A stretch of 44,906 nt of DNA from Alphaproteobacteria bacterium (GTDB lineage Bacteria > Pseudomonadota > Alphaproteobacteria > Micropepsales > Micropepsaceae). Location of the stretch: NCBI GenBank assembly GCA_013389115.1, contig JACADY010000018.1:1-44906 (forward strand), read 5' to 3'. Positions within the stretch are counted from its first letter, which is position 1; each line of letters starts with the position of its first letter. Below, piece after piece: positions 8,626 through 16,910 of this stretch. A program made the position numbers and the translations under genes. The notes under the pieces are model-generated. The model was not told the origin of the DNA. It did not search any database and was given only the letters and a program-made list of their open reading frames with translations.

Positions 8626-9051
8626 ATGTCCGACAATCAGCGTTTTGCCATTGCGATCCACCTGCTGCTCGTCCTTGCCCATACAAGGGCGATGGAGCCC
8701 AAGGCTGCGCGCAGCTCACGCGAGCTCAGCCAGAGCATCGAGGCCAATCCGGTCGTCGTTCGCCGGGTGATGGCGATGCTGGCGGAGGCGGGGATCATCA
8801 AGACGCGCACGGGCATGTTCGGGGGCGCCTGGCTTGCCAAGCCCGCCTGGGAAATCAGCACCGCTGCTGTCTACAAGGCGGTCGAGCCACATTCGACGCT
8901 GAAGATCCGGAAGGGCTGTCCTGAGCATTGTCCCGTCGCCAGGGCGGCGCCGGGGCTGATCGCGGGACTGGCGGCGCGGGCGGACGCGGCTGTCGCCGGC
9001 GCGCTCGAAGGCGTCACCATCGCCGATCTTGAGAAATCCATCGTCGCTTAA
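8626..9051 (+). CDS. Rrf2 family transcriptional regulator
   Basis: A 141-residue winged-helix regulator. It has the Rrf2 layout: an N-terminal helix (RFAIAIHLLLVLA), a recognition part (SSRELSQSIEANPVVVRRVMAML) and a wing (AGIIKTRTGMFGGAWLAK). Fe-S Rrf2 proteins such as IscR and NsrR carry three cysteines; here only C98 and C102 (CPEHC) are visible in that zone, which favours a thiol or redox switch over a classic cluster. About 100 bases downstream lies the WrbA-type flavoprotein gene, a common pairing that suggests the regulator controls it, and perhaps also the divergent receptor gene. Confidence 0.88.
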   Translation: MSDNQRFAIAIHLLLVLAHTRAMEPKAARSSRELSQSIEANPVVVRRVMAMLAEAGIIKTRTGMFGGAWLAKPAWEISTAAVYKAVEPHSTLKIRKGCPEHCPVARAAPGLIAGLAARADAAVAGALEGVTIADLEKSIVA

Positions 9052-9153
9052 GGAGCACATTGTGTGAGGAGGTCACTGGAAAAACTTCTCTTGCGTCTTA
9101 TCTCTCGCAAAACTGTAACAGAAACAACGTCAGTATCATTTGGAGTTTCTCCC

Positions 9154-9738
9154 ATGTCCCGCATCGCCATCGTCTATCACTCCGGTTATGGCCATAATGC
9201 TGCCCTTGCCGCCGCCGTCGTAGAAGGGGTGAACGCAGTTCCAGGCGCGAGCGCCGATCTGCTGCGCATCGAAGGGGCGGACCAGGACTTCGCGCCGCTG
9301 CTCAAGGATATCGAGGGCGCGGACGCCGTCATCTTCGGCTCGCCCACCTATATGGGCAGCGTGTCAGCGCCCTTCAAAGCCTTCATGGATGCCTCATCCA
9401 AGCCCTGGTCAGAGGCGCGCTGGGCGAACAAGCTCGCCGCCGGGTTCACGATCTCGGCAAGCTGGAGCGGGGATAAGCTCAACACGCTGCAGACCCTTGC
9501 CGTCTTTGCCGCCCAGCACGGGATGCTGTGGGTGAGCGTCGGCCTGCCGCCGGGCAACAACAACAGCCAGGGCTCGCATTAGGATCTGAACCGGGTCGGC
9601 TCGTTCCTTGGCGTGATGGCGCAGGCGAACGCGGATCAGGGCGCCGAGGTCGCGCCGCCCCCTTCCGACAAGAAGACCGCCGCTCATCTGGGGCGGCGGG
9701 TCGCCGAAGCCGCTCTTCGCTGGAAACGCGGCGCCTAA
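9154..9738 (+). pseudogene. WrbA/flavodoxin-type NAD(P)H oxidoreductase, interrupted by in-frame TAG
   Basis: The frame opens with MSRIAIVYHSGYGHN, the FMN-phosphate loop of the flavodoxin/WrbA fold, and continues with FGSPTYMGSVSAPFKAFMD and a GNNNSQGS block, all typical. A TAG at 9580-9582 stops it after 142 residues. The same frame then runs on for 51 more sense codons (DLNRVGSFLGVMAQAN ... LGRRVAEAALRW) to TAA at 9738, which is the normal C-terminal helix of the family. Without the TAG the product would be 194 residues, the usual size. GAG to TAG by one G>T change would explain it. A damaged gene, a base-call error, or rarely readthrough are the options. Confidence 0.85.
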
Positions 9739-9819
9739 AGGGGTCCTGTCGACCCTTATGGGTGACGCGCTTGTGCGGGGCCGCCTCTTCCATCTCCCTG
9801 GGGGCGGCCCCCATCCTTT

Positions 9820-10938
9820 TCAGCCGGCGCCGGCTTCGTCGGCGAGGCGTTCCTTCGCCCGCAGCTTGATGCTCTCGCTCTTCAACTGGCCGCAGGCGGC
9901 CATGATGTCGCGGCCGCGCGGCGTGCGGATGGGCGAGGCATAGCCGGCGCGGTTCACGATCTCGGCGAATTCCTCGATCCGCTCCCAATCGGAGCATGCA
10001 TAGGGCGCGCCCGGCCAGGGATTGAACGGGATCAGGTTGATCTTGGAGGGGATGCCCTGGATCAGCCGCACCAATTCCTTCGCGTCGGCGTTGCTGTCGT
10101 TGACGCCTTTCAGCATCACATATTCCCAGGTGACGCGGCGCGCGTTGGAGAGGCCGGGATAGGCGCGGACCGCCGCGACCAGTTCCCGGATCGGGTATTT
10201 CTTGTTCAGCGGCACGATGACGTCCCGGATCTCATCGCGCACCGCGTGCAGCGAGATCGCCAGCATGGAGCCGATCTCCTCGCCAGCCCGGGCGATCATC
10301 GGCACGACGCCGGCGGTCGAGAGCGTGATGCGGCGCTTGGAGAGTGACAGGCCTTCGCCGTCGGCGAGGATCAGGATCGCGTCGCGCACATTCTCAAAAT
10401 TGTAGAGCGGCTCGCCCATGCCCATCATGACGATGTTGGTGATGGCGCGGGTGTCCGCGTTGCGGCCGGCGCGGGGCCATTCGCGCAAGGCGTCCTTGGC
10501 GATCATCACCTGCGCCACGATCTCGCCCGCCGTCAGATTGCGCACCAGTTTCTGCGTGCCGGTGTGGCAGAAGCGGCAGGTGAGGGTGCAGCCGACCTGC
10601 GATGAAATGCACAGCGTGCCGCGGTCTTCCTCGGGGATGAAGACCGTCTCGACCTCGATGCCGGGGCCAAAGCGCAAGAGCCATTTGCGCGTGCCGTCGG
10701 CGGAGAGCTGCTCGGTCACCACCTCGGGGCGGGCGATCTCCAGATGCTGCGCAAGGGTCGCGCGCGCGTCCTTGGCCAGCGTCGTGATGCCGCTGAAATC
10801 GGTCAGGCCCTGGACATAGGCCGCGTTCCAGATCTGGCTTGCCCGCATGCGCAGGGATCTTTCAGGCAGGCCGGCCGCGCCCAGCGCCGCGATGAGGCCC
10901 TGGCGGGTGAGGCCGATGAGGTTCACCTTGTCGTTCAT
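9820..10938 (-). CDS. rlmN: 23S rRNA (adenine2503-C2)-methyltransferase RlmN
   Basis: A 372-residue radical-SAM enzyme that methylates C2 of A2503 in 23S rRNA (and A37 of some tRNAs). The cluster-binding cysteines are C117, C121 and C124 ([13 protein letters not shown]). The segments [13 protein letters not shown] and [13 protein letters not shown] and the C-terminal AACGQL with the catalytic mono-methylated cysteine are all present. Length is as expected. It starts 59 bases from the divergent deoxyribosyltransferase gene. Confidence 0.97.
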   Translation of the reverse strand: MNDKVNLIGLTRQGLIAALGAAGLPERSLRMRASQIWNAAYVQGLTDFSGITTLAKDARATLAQHLEIARPEVVTEQLSADGTRKWLLRFGPGIEVETVFIPEEDRGTLCISSQVGCTLTCRFCHTGTQKLVRNLTAGEIVAQVMIAKDALREWPRAGRNADTRAITNIVMMGMGEPLYNFENVRDAILILADGEGLSLSKRRITLSTAGVVPMIARAGEEIGSMLAISLHAVRDEIRDVIVPLNKKYPIRELVAAVRAYPGLSNARRVTWEYVMLKGVNDSNADAKELVRLIQGIPSKINLIPFNPWPGAPYACSDWERIEEFAEIVNRAGYASPIRTPRGRDIMAACGQLKSESIKLRAKERLADEAGAG

Positions 10939-10997
10939 TGGCAGAGGAGATACGGACTTGCGGCCGCAGCGGCAAGGGCGGGCGGGGCGGGAATGAC

Positions 10998-11574
10998 ATG
11001 AAAGTTAAGGCTTATCTTGCGGGGCCAGAGGTTTTCCTGCCCCAAGCGGCCGAAATCGGGCGCGAGAAAGTGGCCATCTGCGCCCGCCATGGGATCGAGG
11101 GGATCTATCCGCTCGATGCCGCGCTCGACCTTTCGCGGCTCCCCAAGCCCTTGGCGGCGGACGCGATTTTCCGCGCGAACCGGGCGGCGATGGCGCGGGC
11201 GGACCTCATCATCGCCAATATGACGCCGTTCCGGGGGATCTCCATGGATCCAGGCACCGCGTTCGAAATGGGGTTCTGCTCAGCGCTTGAAAAACCCGTC
11301 CTTGCCTATACGAACAGATGCGGCAGCTATCTCATGCGGGCGCTGGCGGCGGGGCTGTGCCGGGGCGGGGCCGACCCCGACGGGCTCCTCATCGAGGATT
11401 TCGACCTTGCCGAATAATCTGATGATGGCCTGCGCGGTGCGGGCGGCGGGGTTCGAGGTGCTGGCGCGGCATGAAGGCGGGCTGTCGGGCGCGGCGCTCA
11501 TCGCCGATCTCAGCCTGTTCAAGGCCTGCTGCACCCATGCGGCGGGACTTTGGGAGGGATCGCCAAGCGCATGA
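10998..11574 (+). pseudogene. Nucleoside 2-deoxyribosyltransferase, frameshifted
   Basis: The first frame (10998-11417) gives [13 protein letters not shown] and the catalytic block MDPGTAFEMG, with E90 as the nucleophile that forms the deoxyribosyl intermediate. It stops at TAA 11415-11417 right after LLIEDFDLAE. The next frame continues without a gap as NNLMMACAVRAAGFEVLA to TGA at 11574, the usual C-terminal helix of the family. Removing one A from GAATAAT (near 11412-11418) restores a single reading of about 192 residues. The intact enzyme swaps bases on 2'-deoxynucleosides in purine and pyrimidine salvage. Either the gene is inactivated or the base is a sequencing error. Confidence 0.85.
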
Positions 11575-11593
11575 GCGGCCCGATCGGGGCTGC

Positions 11594-12469
11594 TCAGGCG
11601 CAGACGGGTGCGCCGTTCCAGGCGGCGATGGCCTCAACGATCCCGCGCGAGAGGAGGAGCAAGGTTTCGCCGATCCAGGGTACCCATTGCGGAACCATGA
11701 CGACGAGATAGACGAACCCAGCGGTTACGAGGATCACCGGAGCGACATCAAGGATGGTCAGCCAAAGGGCGGGCCAAATGCGCCTATAGCTGTGATCGGC
11801 ATGGGCCTCCATCTGGCGGGCCACCCATTCGGGTGGAATGATCCAGCTGAACCCCAGCGCGCCGATGGCGAGCGCATAGTGCACGGCTGTCGGGATGAGC
11901 GTCGATAACAGCATCGCATAGACCCACCACCATTTCGGCGCCCAGGGATTGGCGGCGATGTCGTCGAGATAGGCGTTGAGGTCATAGAAGCCGGAGCCGC
12001 CGCAGGTCTCGTGCAGACGGTCGAAGAGGGCGGCCGCGGCCACGGTCAGGAGGGCGACCGCAAAGAGGAGGGCAATGGCGATCACGGTATCAAAAAGGGC
12101 CCAGAGAAACGCGGCGGCCCCGCCTTCGTCGTGAAAGGCGATGCGGCCGAGAAGACGGCGGGTGATGCCCAGCGAAAGCCAATCGAGAAGGGCATTGGCG
12201 GCGGGTAGCAGCAGCAGGAAGAGCACGAGCGGCGCGGCGATGTCGTCCGGTCGCTTGGGATTTCTGGGTTCGGTGAGGCTTAACGCCGCGCTGCCCGGAT
12301 CGGCGATGGCCAGCCAGAGCGGCAGAAGGATGAGCGCGAGGCCCAGCAGCACCGCGAGCGGCCAGGTCGTCTTGAAGCGGCGGTCGAGGAAGTGGCCAGC
12401 GAAAGCGCCAGCGACAGCGACAGCGAAAGCGAAAGCGACAGCGAGGAGAGACCTACCCCAGGAGGCCAA
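11594..12469 (-). CDS. Polytopic membrane protein, downstream half of a split locus
   Basis: A hydrophobic protein of about 291 residues if it starts at the TTG at 12469. Around six or seven membrane segments are visible, the first built from an FA/VA repeat (LLAVAFAFAVAVAGAFAG). The region between them includes a loop with ETCGGSG. There is no ATG or Shine-Dalgarno near its start, and its frame is reached from the upstream gene by a -1 shift at a poly-T stop (12468-12482). It may therefore be the second half of one gene. No family recognised. It converges on the deoxyribosyltransferase gene. Confidence 0.55.
   Translation of the reverse strand: MASWGRSLLAVAFAFAVAVAGAFAGHFLDRRFKTTWPLAVLLGLALILLPLWLAIADPGSAALSLTEPRNPKRPDDIAAPLVLFLLLLPAANALLDWLSLGITRRLLGRIAFHDEGGAAAFLWALFDTVIAIALLFAVALLTVAAAALFDRLHETCGGSGFYDLNAYLDDIAANPWAPKWWWVYAMLLSTLIPTAVHYALAIGALGFSWIIPPEWVARQMEAHADHSYRRIWPALWLTILDVAPVILVTAGFVYLVVMVPQWVPWIGETLLLLSRGIVEAIAAWNGAPVCA
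12398..12445. repeat. Hexanucleotide tandem repeat AGCGAM
   Basis: Eight consecutive 6-base units (AGCGAA, AGCGCC, AGCGAC, AGCGAC, AGCGAA, AGCGAA, AGCGAC, AGCGAG) run through the first membrane segment of the minus-strand protein. Because the unit is a multiple of three, copy-number change would lengthen or shorten the helix without shifting the frame. Confidence 0.8.
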
Positions 12470-12474
12470 AAAAA

Positions 12475-12918
12475 TTAAAAAATCATGGCCATCCCATACG
12501 CCACCACGGCGATCTGGCGCAGCCAGACCGGGATGTCTTCGGAGAATACGGGGACTGTTCCGATTTTTCCGGGGGTGCCGAAAAAGGCCCAGGCGATGGT
12601 GAAGAAGACGAGCGGATAGACGACGGCCAAACCGACACAGAGCCAATAGGCGGAAAGGGTGAAGGCCTTGGGGCTCAGGCGCCTATCATCCGGCAGATCG
12701 CCAATGAACCAGGCAAGATACAGCAGCGCCCGCCCCAGCCACGAACGATAGCGCGCAAAGGGACTTCCCGCCCTCAGCCAGGCGAGCTTTTCCTCAAACC
12801 CCCGCCCGCGTTCCTCCATCGCCTGGACATGCTGCCAATAGCGGAGCCCCAAGCAGGAGAGCGCAACGCCGGCGGCGGCGCCATAGGGCCCAAACAACAA
12901 ATTCAGGAAGTCTTCCAC
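12475..12918 (-). CDS. Small membrane protein, upstream half of a split locus
   Basis: A 147-residue protein. The GTG at 12918 is chosen because GAGGGGA lies seven bases before it; an ATG at 12951 has no such site. It begins EDFLNLLFGPYGAAAGVALS (a first hydrophobic segment), has a charged stretch with a coiled look (QHVQAMEERGRGFEEKLAWL), then two or three hydrophobic segments. It ends ATG ATT TTT TAA, with the stop inside a T-rich run that leads in the -1 frame directly into the next membrane protein. Function unknown. Confidence 0.6.
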   Translation of the reverse strand: MEDFLNLLFGPYGAAAGVALSCLGLRYWQHVQAMEERGRGFEEKLAWLRAGSPFARYRSWLGRALLYLAWFIGDLPDDRRLSPKAFTLSAYWLCVGLAVVYPLVFFTIAWAFFGTPGKIGTVPVFSEDIPVWLRQIAVVAYGMAMIF

Positions 12919-13101
12919 CGCTCGCTCCCCTCGCCTATTCCAGACGTTCATCCGAAGGCTGTGGTCCGTGCAAGTTGTATTGTCCCTGCCGGGATCAATC
13001 CTTTTCCGCTGTGGCGGGTGGGCCATAGACCGCCGCCCCGGTTCCGAGGCGGATGGGACCTCCTTGTTGCCAGGGTTGCCGGGGAGTTTTAGTTTCAAAC
13101 C

Positions 13102-13827
13102 ATGAGTGGTCCGCTGCAGCTTGCGTTGGATATCGTCTCCCGGTTCGAGTTGGCGCGGACGCCTGCGGCGGCGGGGCGCCTCTTCTATGAAGCGTTGCAG
13201 CCGCTGGGCGCCAACGGCTTTGGGGCGCGCATCTATCAAACGGGCGATGATGCGGCGGGATCGGACGCGACCGCGGTCGTGCTCGCCCAGATCCTGCCCG
13301 CGCAGTGGCGGGGAAGCGAATCCGCTGCGCTGATCGAGCGGCTCAATCCCCTGCCCGGCGCCGCGCGCCGGCTCTGCCGGCCCTCGTTCCAGTGGAGCGA
13401 TGCCTCGCCTAAGACAACAAAGGCCTGGGGGGCCTATTGGGAGGCCTTTGCCGAGCACCGGATCTCCGATGGGATCGCCGTGCACCAGTTCTCGCCCGAT
13501 GGCCGCATCTCGCGCGTCTCGGTGGGGTTCGAGCGGATGGCGCTTTCCCCGCGCGAGCGCAAGGCGATCGACCTTGTCGCCTATGCGCTCATGGATCAGC
13601 TGCGCGCAACAAGCCCCAGGGCCGAAATGCCAAAGCCCAAGCTGACCCCTAGGGAGCGGGACTGCCTTGCCCTCGCGGCGCAGGGGTTCGCCGATCCGGC
13701 GATCGGGGACGCGCTTGGCATCGCTACGACGACGGCGCATTTCCATGTGGAGAATGCCAAGCGCAAGCTGGGCGCCGTGACGCGCGCACAGGCCGTCGCG
13801 CGCTATGTGCTCATGGGAGAGCTTTAG
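13102..13827 (+). CDS. LuxR-family regulator with autoinducer-binding-like domain
   Basis: A 241-residue regulator. Residues 175-235 are a clear LuxR/GerE helix-turn-helix (LTPRERDCLALAAQGFADPA, then TTTAHFHVENAKRKLG). The N-terminal 160 residues have the alpha/beta length of the acyl-homoserine-lactone-binding fold, but I cannot confirm the ligand residues of LuxR/TraR by eye. No luxI-type synthase lies in the window, so it would be a LuxR solo. It is divergent from the split membrane locus, with a 183-base gap that should contain its promoter. Confidence 0.8.
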   Translation: MSGPLQLALDIVSRFELARTPAAAGRLFYEALQPLGANGFGARIYQTGDDAAGSDATAVVLAQILPAQWRGSESAALIERLNPLPGAARRLCRPSFQWSDASPKTTKAWGAYWEAFAEHRISDGIAVHQFSPDGRISRVSVGFERMALSPRERKAIDLVAYALMDQLRATSPRAEMPKPKLTPRERDCLALAAQGFADPAIGDALGIATTTAHFHVENAKRKLGAVTRAQAVARYVLMGEL

Positions 13828-13838
13828 GTGGGGGTGCT

Positions 13839-13918
13839 CTCTCCCTCCCGTTGGAAAGGGAGAGGGCAGAAGACCTCACCCTTCGCGGCTCGGCTTCGCC
13901 TCGCACCTCTGGGTGAGG
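13839..13918. repeat. Palindromic repeats after the LuxR gene
   Basis: CTCTCCCT (13839-13846) pairs with AGGGAGAG (13857-13864), and CCTCACCC (13874-13881) pairs with GGGTGAGG (13911-13918). The second belongs to the same element as at 5794 and 14143. The first hairpin, starting eleven bases past the stop codon, could help end the luxR transcript though it lacks a T run. Confidence 0.65.
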
Positions 13919-13929
13919 ACCATTTTTTT

Positions 13930-14129
13930 CCTCATCCTGAGGCGGCCCTCGAAGGATGAGGCCATCGGATCAGATGGATGGCCCGCTTGCGCTGGCCATG
14001 ACAGCTGGGGGATGTGAGCACATGGCCTCCTTCCCCTCCTCTGTCATGGCCCGGCTTCGACCGGGCCATCCATCTGATCCGATGGCCTCATCCTTCGAGG
14101 GCCGCGAAGGCGGCCGCCTCAGGATGAGG
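13930..14129. repeat. Long imperfect inverted repeat
   Basis: Arm one (13930-14004) and arm two (14041-14129) are reverse complements over most of 75 bases, separated by a 36-base loop. The matching core reads GGGCCATCCATCTGATCCG in arm two. Arm two carries 12 extra bases (CGAAGGCGGCCG, near 14104-14115), and the inner tips differ for about ten bases. Each arm itself contains a CCTCATCCTGAGG/CGAAGGATGAGG unit. The whole gap 13828-14192 is non-coding, made of this element and its neighbours. Confidence 0.8.
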
Positions 14130-14142
14130 AATATCCATAAGC

Positions 14143-14185
14143 CCTCACCCTTGGTGCGAGCCCTTGCAAGCCTCGAAGGGTGAGG
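14143..14185. repeat. CCTCACCCTT palindrome
   Basis: CCTCACCCTT (14143-14152) pairs perfectly with AAGGGTGAGG (14176-14185) around a 23-base loop. It is the same element as at 5794-5840, and it sits eight bases beyond the 3' end of the transglycosylase gene, so it could act as its transcript-end hairpin. Confidence 0.65.
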
Positions 14186-14192
14186 CGAACCC

Positions 14193-14801
14193 CTACCCTC
14201 GCCACTCCTTGGAGAGGCCCTTGGTCAACTTCGCATAGACCTTGGCCGCCGCTTCGCCCTTCGTCACCTGGCCATCTTTGTTGGCATCGAGGCCCTTGTT
14301 CTGCTCATAGGCCTTTTGCGGCGGCGGGAAGATGACCGTCGCGTCGGGCATGCCGACCGCGCGCGGCCAGAGGATCGTCATATAGACATCCGACACCGAG
14401 CCCATCCTGCCCAGGAACGGCTTCAGGTACTTCTCCACCCAGTCGAGCTGCTCAGGTGCCGTCATCGCCTTGAGCGCCGCCGTGCTGGTGCCAAGCGCCT
14501 CGGCGGTTGCAGGGATAAACTGAATGAGCCCCGTTGCGCCCGAGGCGGCATTGACGATATCGGGCCGAAAGCTCTCGCCCGTCTCGAACGCCATCGCGGC
14601 CATCAGATGGCTGGGGTCGCATTGAAGGCGGCCGCTGATCGCGATCACCTTCTGTTTGAAGGCCTTGGTGACCTTCTTGCCCCAGGCGATCGTGCTTGGC
14701 GGCTTTGGCGCTGGCCCGTTGAGTGCGGCAACTGCGGCCGCGTCGTCCTTGCGGATTTTATCGAGCGCGAGCGCCGCGCCGCGTGTCTTGCTGGGGGGCA
14801 T
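14193..14801 (-). CDS. Transglycosylase SLT-like protein with C-terminal EF-hand
   Basis: A 202-residue protein. The middle (about 65-135) resembles a lytic transglycosylase: candidate catalytic Glu E73 in MAFETGESF, then the SLT block ASGATGLIQFIPATAEALG. Residues 172-183 (D-x-N-x-D-G-x-V-x-x-x-E) form a complete EF-hand or dockerin-type calcium loop. The N-terminus is charged and has no signal peptide, so how it reaches peptidoglycan is unclear; phage-type lysozymes also look like this. The ATG at 14801 lies four bases past the stop of the isovaleryl-CoA dehydrogenase gene, with GAGGAG upstream, so the two are probably co-translated. Confidence 0.75.
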   Translation of the reverse strand: MPPSKTRGAALALDKIRKDDAAAVAALNGPAPKPPSTIAWGKKVTKAFKQKVIAISGRLQCDPSHLMAAMAFETGESFRPDIVNAASGATGLIQFIPATAEALGTSTAALKAMTAPEQLDWVEKYLKPFLGRMGSVSDVYMTILWPRAVGMPDATVIFPPPQKAYEQNKGLDANKDGQVTKGEAAAKVYAKLTKGLSKEWRG

Positions 14802-14805
14802 GTTC

Positions 14806-15978
14806 TTAAGCCGTCTCCTCGAAAAGCTCCCGTCCGATGAGCCAGCGGCGGATTTCCGAGGTGCCCGCGCCGATCTCATAGAGCTTAGCATCGCGCAGGA
14901 GACGCGCTGTGGGATAATCATTGATATAGCCGTTGCCGCCCAGCATCTGGATGGCATCGAGGGCGAGCTTCGTCGCCGTCTCGGCCGCATAGAGAATGGC
15001 CCCCGCCGCGTCCTTGCGTGTCGTCTCGCCCCGGTCACAGGCCCGCGCCACGGTATAGACGTAGGACTTTGCCGCGTTCATCTGCGTGTACATGTCGGCA
15101 AGCTTGCCTTGCATGAGCTGGAACGAGCCGATGGGCTGGCCGAATTGCCGGCGTTCATGCACGTAGGGAAGAACCGTATCGAGGCAGGACTGCATGATGC
15201 CGAGCGGCCCGGCCGCCAGCACCACGCGCTCATAGTCGAGCCCGCTCATGAGCACAGTGACGCCGCCGCCGACGCGCCCCAGCACGTTCTCCTCCGGCAC
15301 CTCGCAATCCTCGAAAACGAGTTCGCAGGTATCCGAGCCGCGCATGCCCATTTTGTCGAGCTTTTGCGCGGTCGAGAAACCCTTCATGCCCTTCTCGATG
15401 AGGAACGCCGTGATCCCCCGTGGCCCCGCCGCCATGTCGGTCTTGGCATAGACGACAAGCACATCCGCTCCCGGGCCGTTCGTGATCCAGAACTTGCTGC
15501 CGTTGAGGATGAAGCGATCGCCCCGCTTCTCGGCCCTACAGCGCATGGAGACGACATCCGAGCCAGCCCCCGGCTCACTCATGGCAAGCGCCCCCAGATG
15601 CTCACCCGAGATCAGCTTGGGCAGGTAACGCTCCTTTTGTGCCGCGCTCGCATTGCGCCGGATCTGATTGACGCAAAGATTGGAATGCGCGCCATAGGAA
15701 AGCCCGATGGCCGCAGAGCCCCGGCTGATCTCCTCCATCGCCACGCAATGCTCAAGATAGCCGAGCCCCGCCCCGCCCCACTCTTCCTCGACCGTGACGC
15801 CAAGAAGGCCGAGCGCGCCAAGTCGTGGCCAGAGATCGCGAGGAAACGCATTGTCGCGGTCGATATCGGCCGCGCGGGGAGAAATGGCCTCCTCAGTGAA
15901 TCGGCGGGTCGTGTCGCGGATGGCATCGGCGATCTCGCCGAGCCCGAAATTCATGCCTGCCCGCGCATTGGGGATCAT
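14806..15978 (-). CDS. ivd: Isovaleryl-CoA dehydrogenase
   Basis: A 390-residue FAD-dependent acyl-CoA dehydrogenase that oxidises isovaleryl-CoA to 3-methylcrotonyl-CoA in leucine breakdown. The family blocks are present: [15 protein letters not shown] (flavin contact), [17 protein letters not shown], and [22 protein letters not shown] near the end. The glutamate at residue 250 in [11 protein letters not shown] sits where IVD keeps its catalytic base, unlike other acyl-CoA dehydrogenases, which favours this assignment. Its ATG overlaps the stop of the kelch gene as ATGA (15975-15978). The other leucine-pathway genes are not in the window. Confidence 0.92.
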   Translation of the reverse strand: MIPNARAGMNFGLGEIADAIRDTTRRFTEEAISPRAADIDRDNAFPRDLWPRLGALGLLGVTVEEEWGGAGLGYLEHCVAMEEISRGSAAIGLSYGAHSNLCVNQIRRNASAAQKERYLPKLISGEHLGALAMSEPGAGSDVVSMRCRAEKRGDRFILNGSKFWITNGPGADVLVVYAKTDMAAGPRGITAFLIEKGMKGFSTAQKLDKMGMRGSDTCELVFEDCEVPEENVLGRVGGGVTVLMSGLDYERVVLAAGPLGIMQSCLDTVLPYVHERRQFGQPIGSFQLMQGKLADMYTQMNAAKSYVYTVARACDRGETTRKDAAGAILYAAETATKLALDAIQMLGGNGYINDYPTARLLRDAKLYEIGAGTSEIRRWLIGRELFEETA

Positions 15979-16910
15979 GGCGTATAGACCTCAACGGCAT
16001 CCGATGCCGTGAACACGGTGAAGAATCCGGCGCCAACGCCGCCGCCAAAGACATACCACTTCCCGCCCACGACCGCCGAGGCCGGGCTGTGCCTTGCCGT
16101 CGGCATCGACGCGCCCTTGCGCCAGGATAGGGCGGCAGGATCATAGATGTCATGCAGATCATAGGTCTTCATGCTGTCCAGCGATACGCCGCCCACGACA
16201 TGCAGCTGGCCGTCGAGGATCGCCGCTGTCATCCCCGCCCGCGCGACGGGGAGTTCGGGTCCTGCCGACCAGCTCCCATCGGCGATGGTGAAGATGTCGA
16301 GCCGCGCGCTTGCCTTGCCATAGTTCGTCTGCCCGCCCACCAGAAAGATGCGCTTGCCGTCGCTTGCTGCGCCCATGAGCGCGCGCGGCGCCTCCATTGT
16401 GCCGGCCTTGCTCCAGCGGTCGCTTTCGGCGTCATAGACGCTGACCGACCCGGCGCCGGCACCGGTGCCGCCAAAGGCATAGAGTTTGCCGCCGGCCGCG
16501 ATCAGCACATGGCCATAGCGCGCCTCAGGCAGGCTCGCGCGCTTGTCCCAGCTTCCGGTCTCGATATCGTAGGCCCAGACGCCTTTGGAGGGCTTGGCGT
16601 CCTTACCCTCAAGTCCGCCCGCGACATAGATGCGTGAGCCAAGCGCGGCCATGCCGAATTGCTGCATCCCTAAAGGAAGCGGTGTCACCGGGCGGAACAT
16701 GTCCTTGGCCGTATTGAAGGCATCGAAATCCGAGCGCGGACCCGTCACCCCCGCGCCGCCCGCAAGATAGATATCCTCGCCCACCGCGGCGGCGTTGAGA
16801 TAGGCGACCGCCCCGTCGAGTTCCGCCGGAGAAGTCCACTCTTCCGCCGAAACGCCCGAGGGGAAAAGGGCGATGAGCGAGAATATGAACGCAGGAAGCA
16901 TGCGAACCAT
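15975..16910 (-). CDS. Secreted kelch-repeat beta-propeller protein
   Basis: A 311-residue exported protein. The signal peptide is [19 protein letters not shown] with cleavage near SAEE. Six kelch-like blades can be counted from the double-glycine strands: IYLAGG, IYVAGG, LYAFGG, IFLVGG, LHVVGG and WYVFGG, spaced about 45-50 residues. Such propellers in the periplasm bind partners or sugars; no catalytic residues are evident. It is the first gene of a tight three-gene operon with the dehydrogenase and the transglycosylase-like gene. Confidence 0.85.
   Translation of the reverse strand: MVRMLPAFIFSLIALFPSGVSAEEWTSPAELDGAVAYLNAAAVGEDIYLAGGAGVTGPRSDFDAFNTAKDMFRPVTPLPLGMQQFGMAALGSRIYVAGGLEGKDAKPSKGVWAYDIETGSWDKRASLPEARYGHVLIAAGGKLYAFGGTGAGAGSVSVYDAESDRWSKAGTMEAPRALMGAASDGKRIFLVGGQTNYGKASARLDIFTIADGSWSAGPELPVARAGMTAAILDGQLHVVGGVSLDSMKTYDLHDIYDPAALSWRKGASMPTARHSPASAVVGGKWYVFGGGVGAGFFTVFTASDAVEVYTP

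Noticed and set aside
12475..13746. Long minus-strand frame of 423 codons across the LuxR gene
   Set aside because: Only its last part (from 12918) looks like a protein with a ribosome site; the rest is the antisense shadow of the LuxR gene.
13828..14192. Possible CRISPR array
   Set aside because: The repeats are inverted and irregular, with no evenly spaced direct repeats or cas genes.
14193..14801. Possible prophage lysis gene
   Set aside because: The transglycosylase-like gene lacks any phage neighbour and is coupled to metabolic genes.
14656..15987. Plus-strand frame of 443 codons over isovaleryl-CoA dehydrogenase
   Set aside because: Antisense shadow of a well-supported gene.
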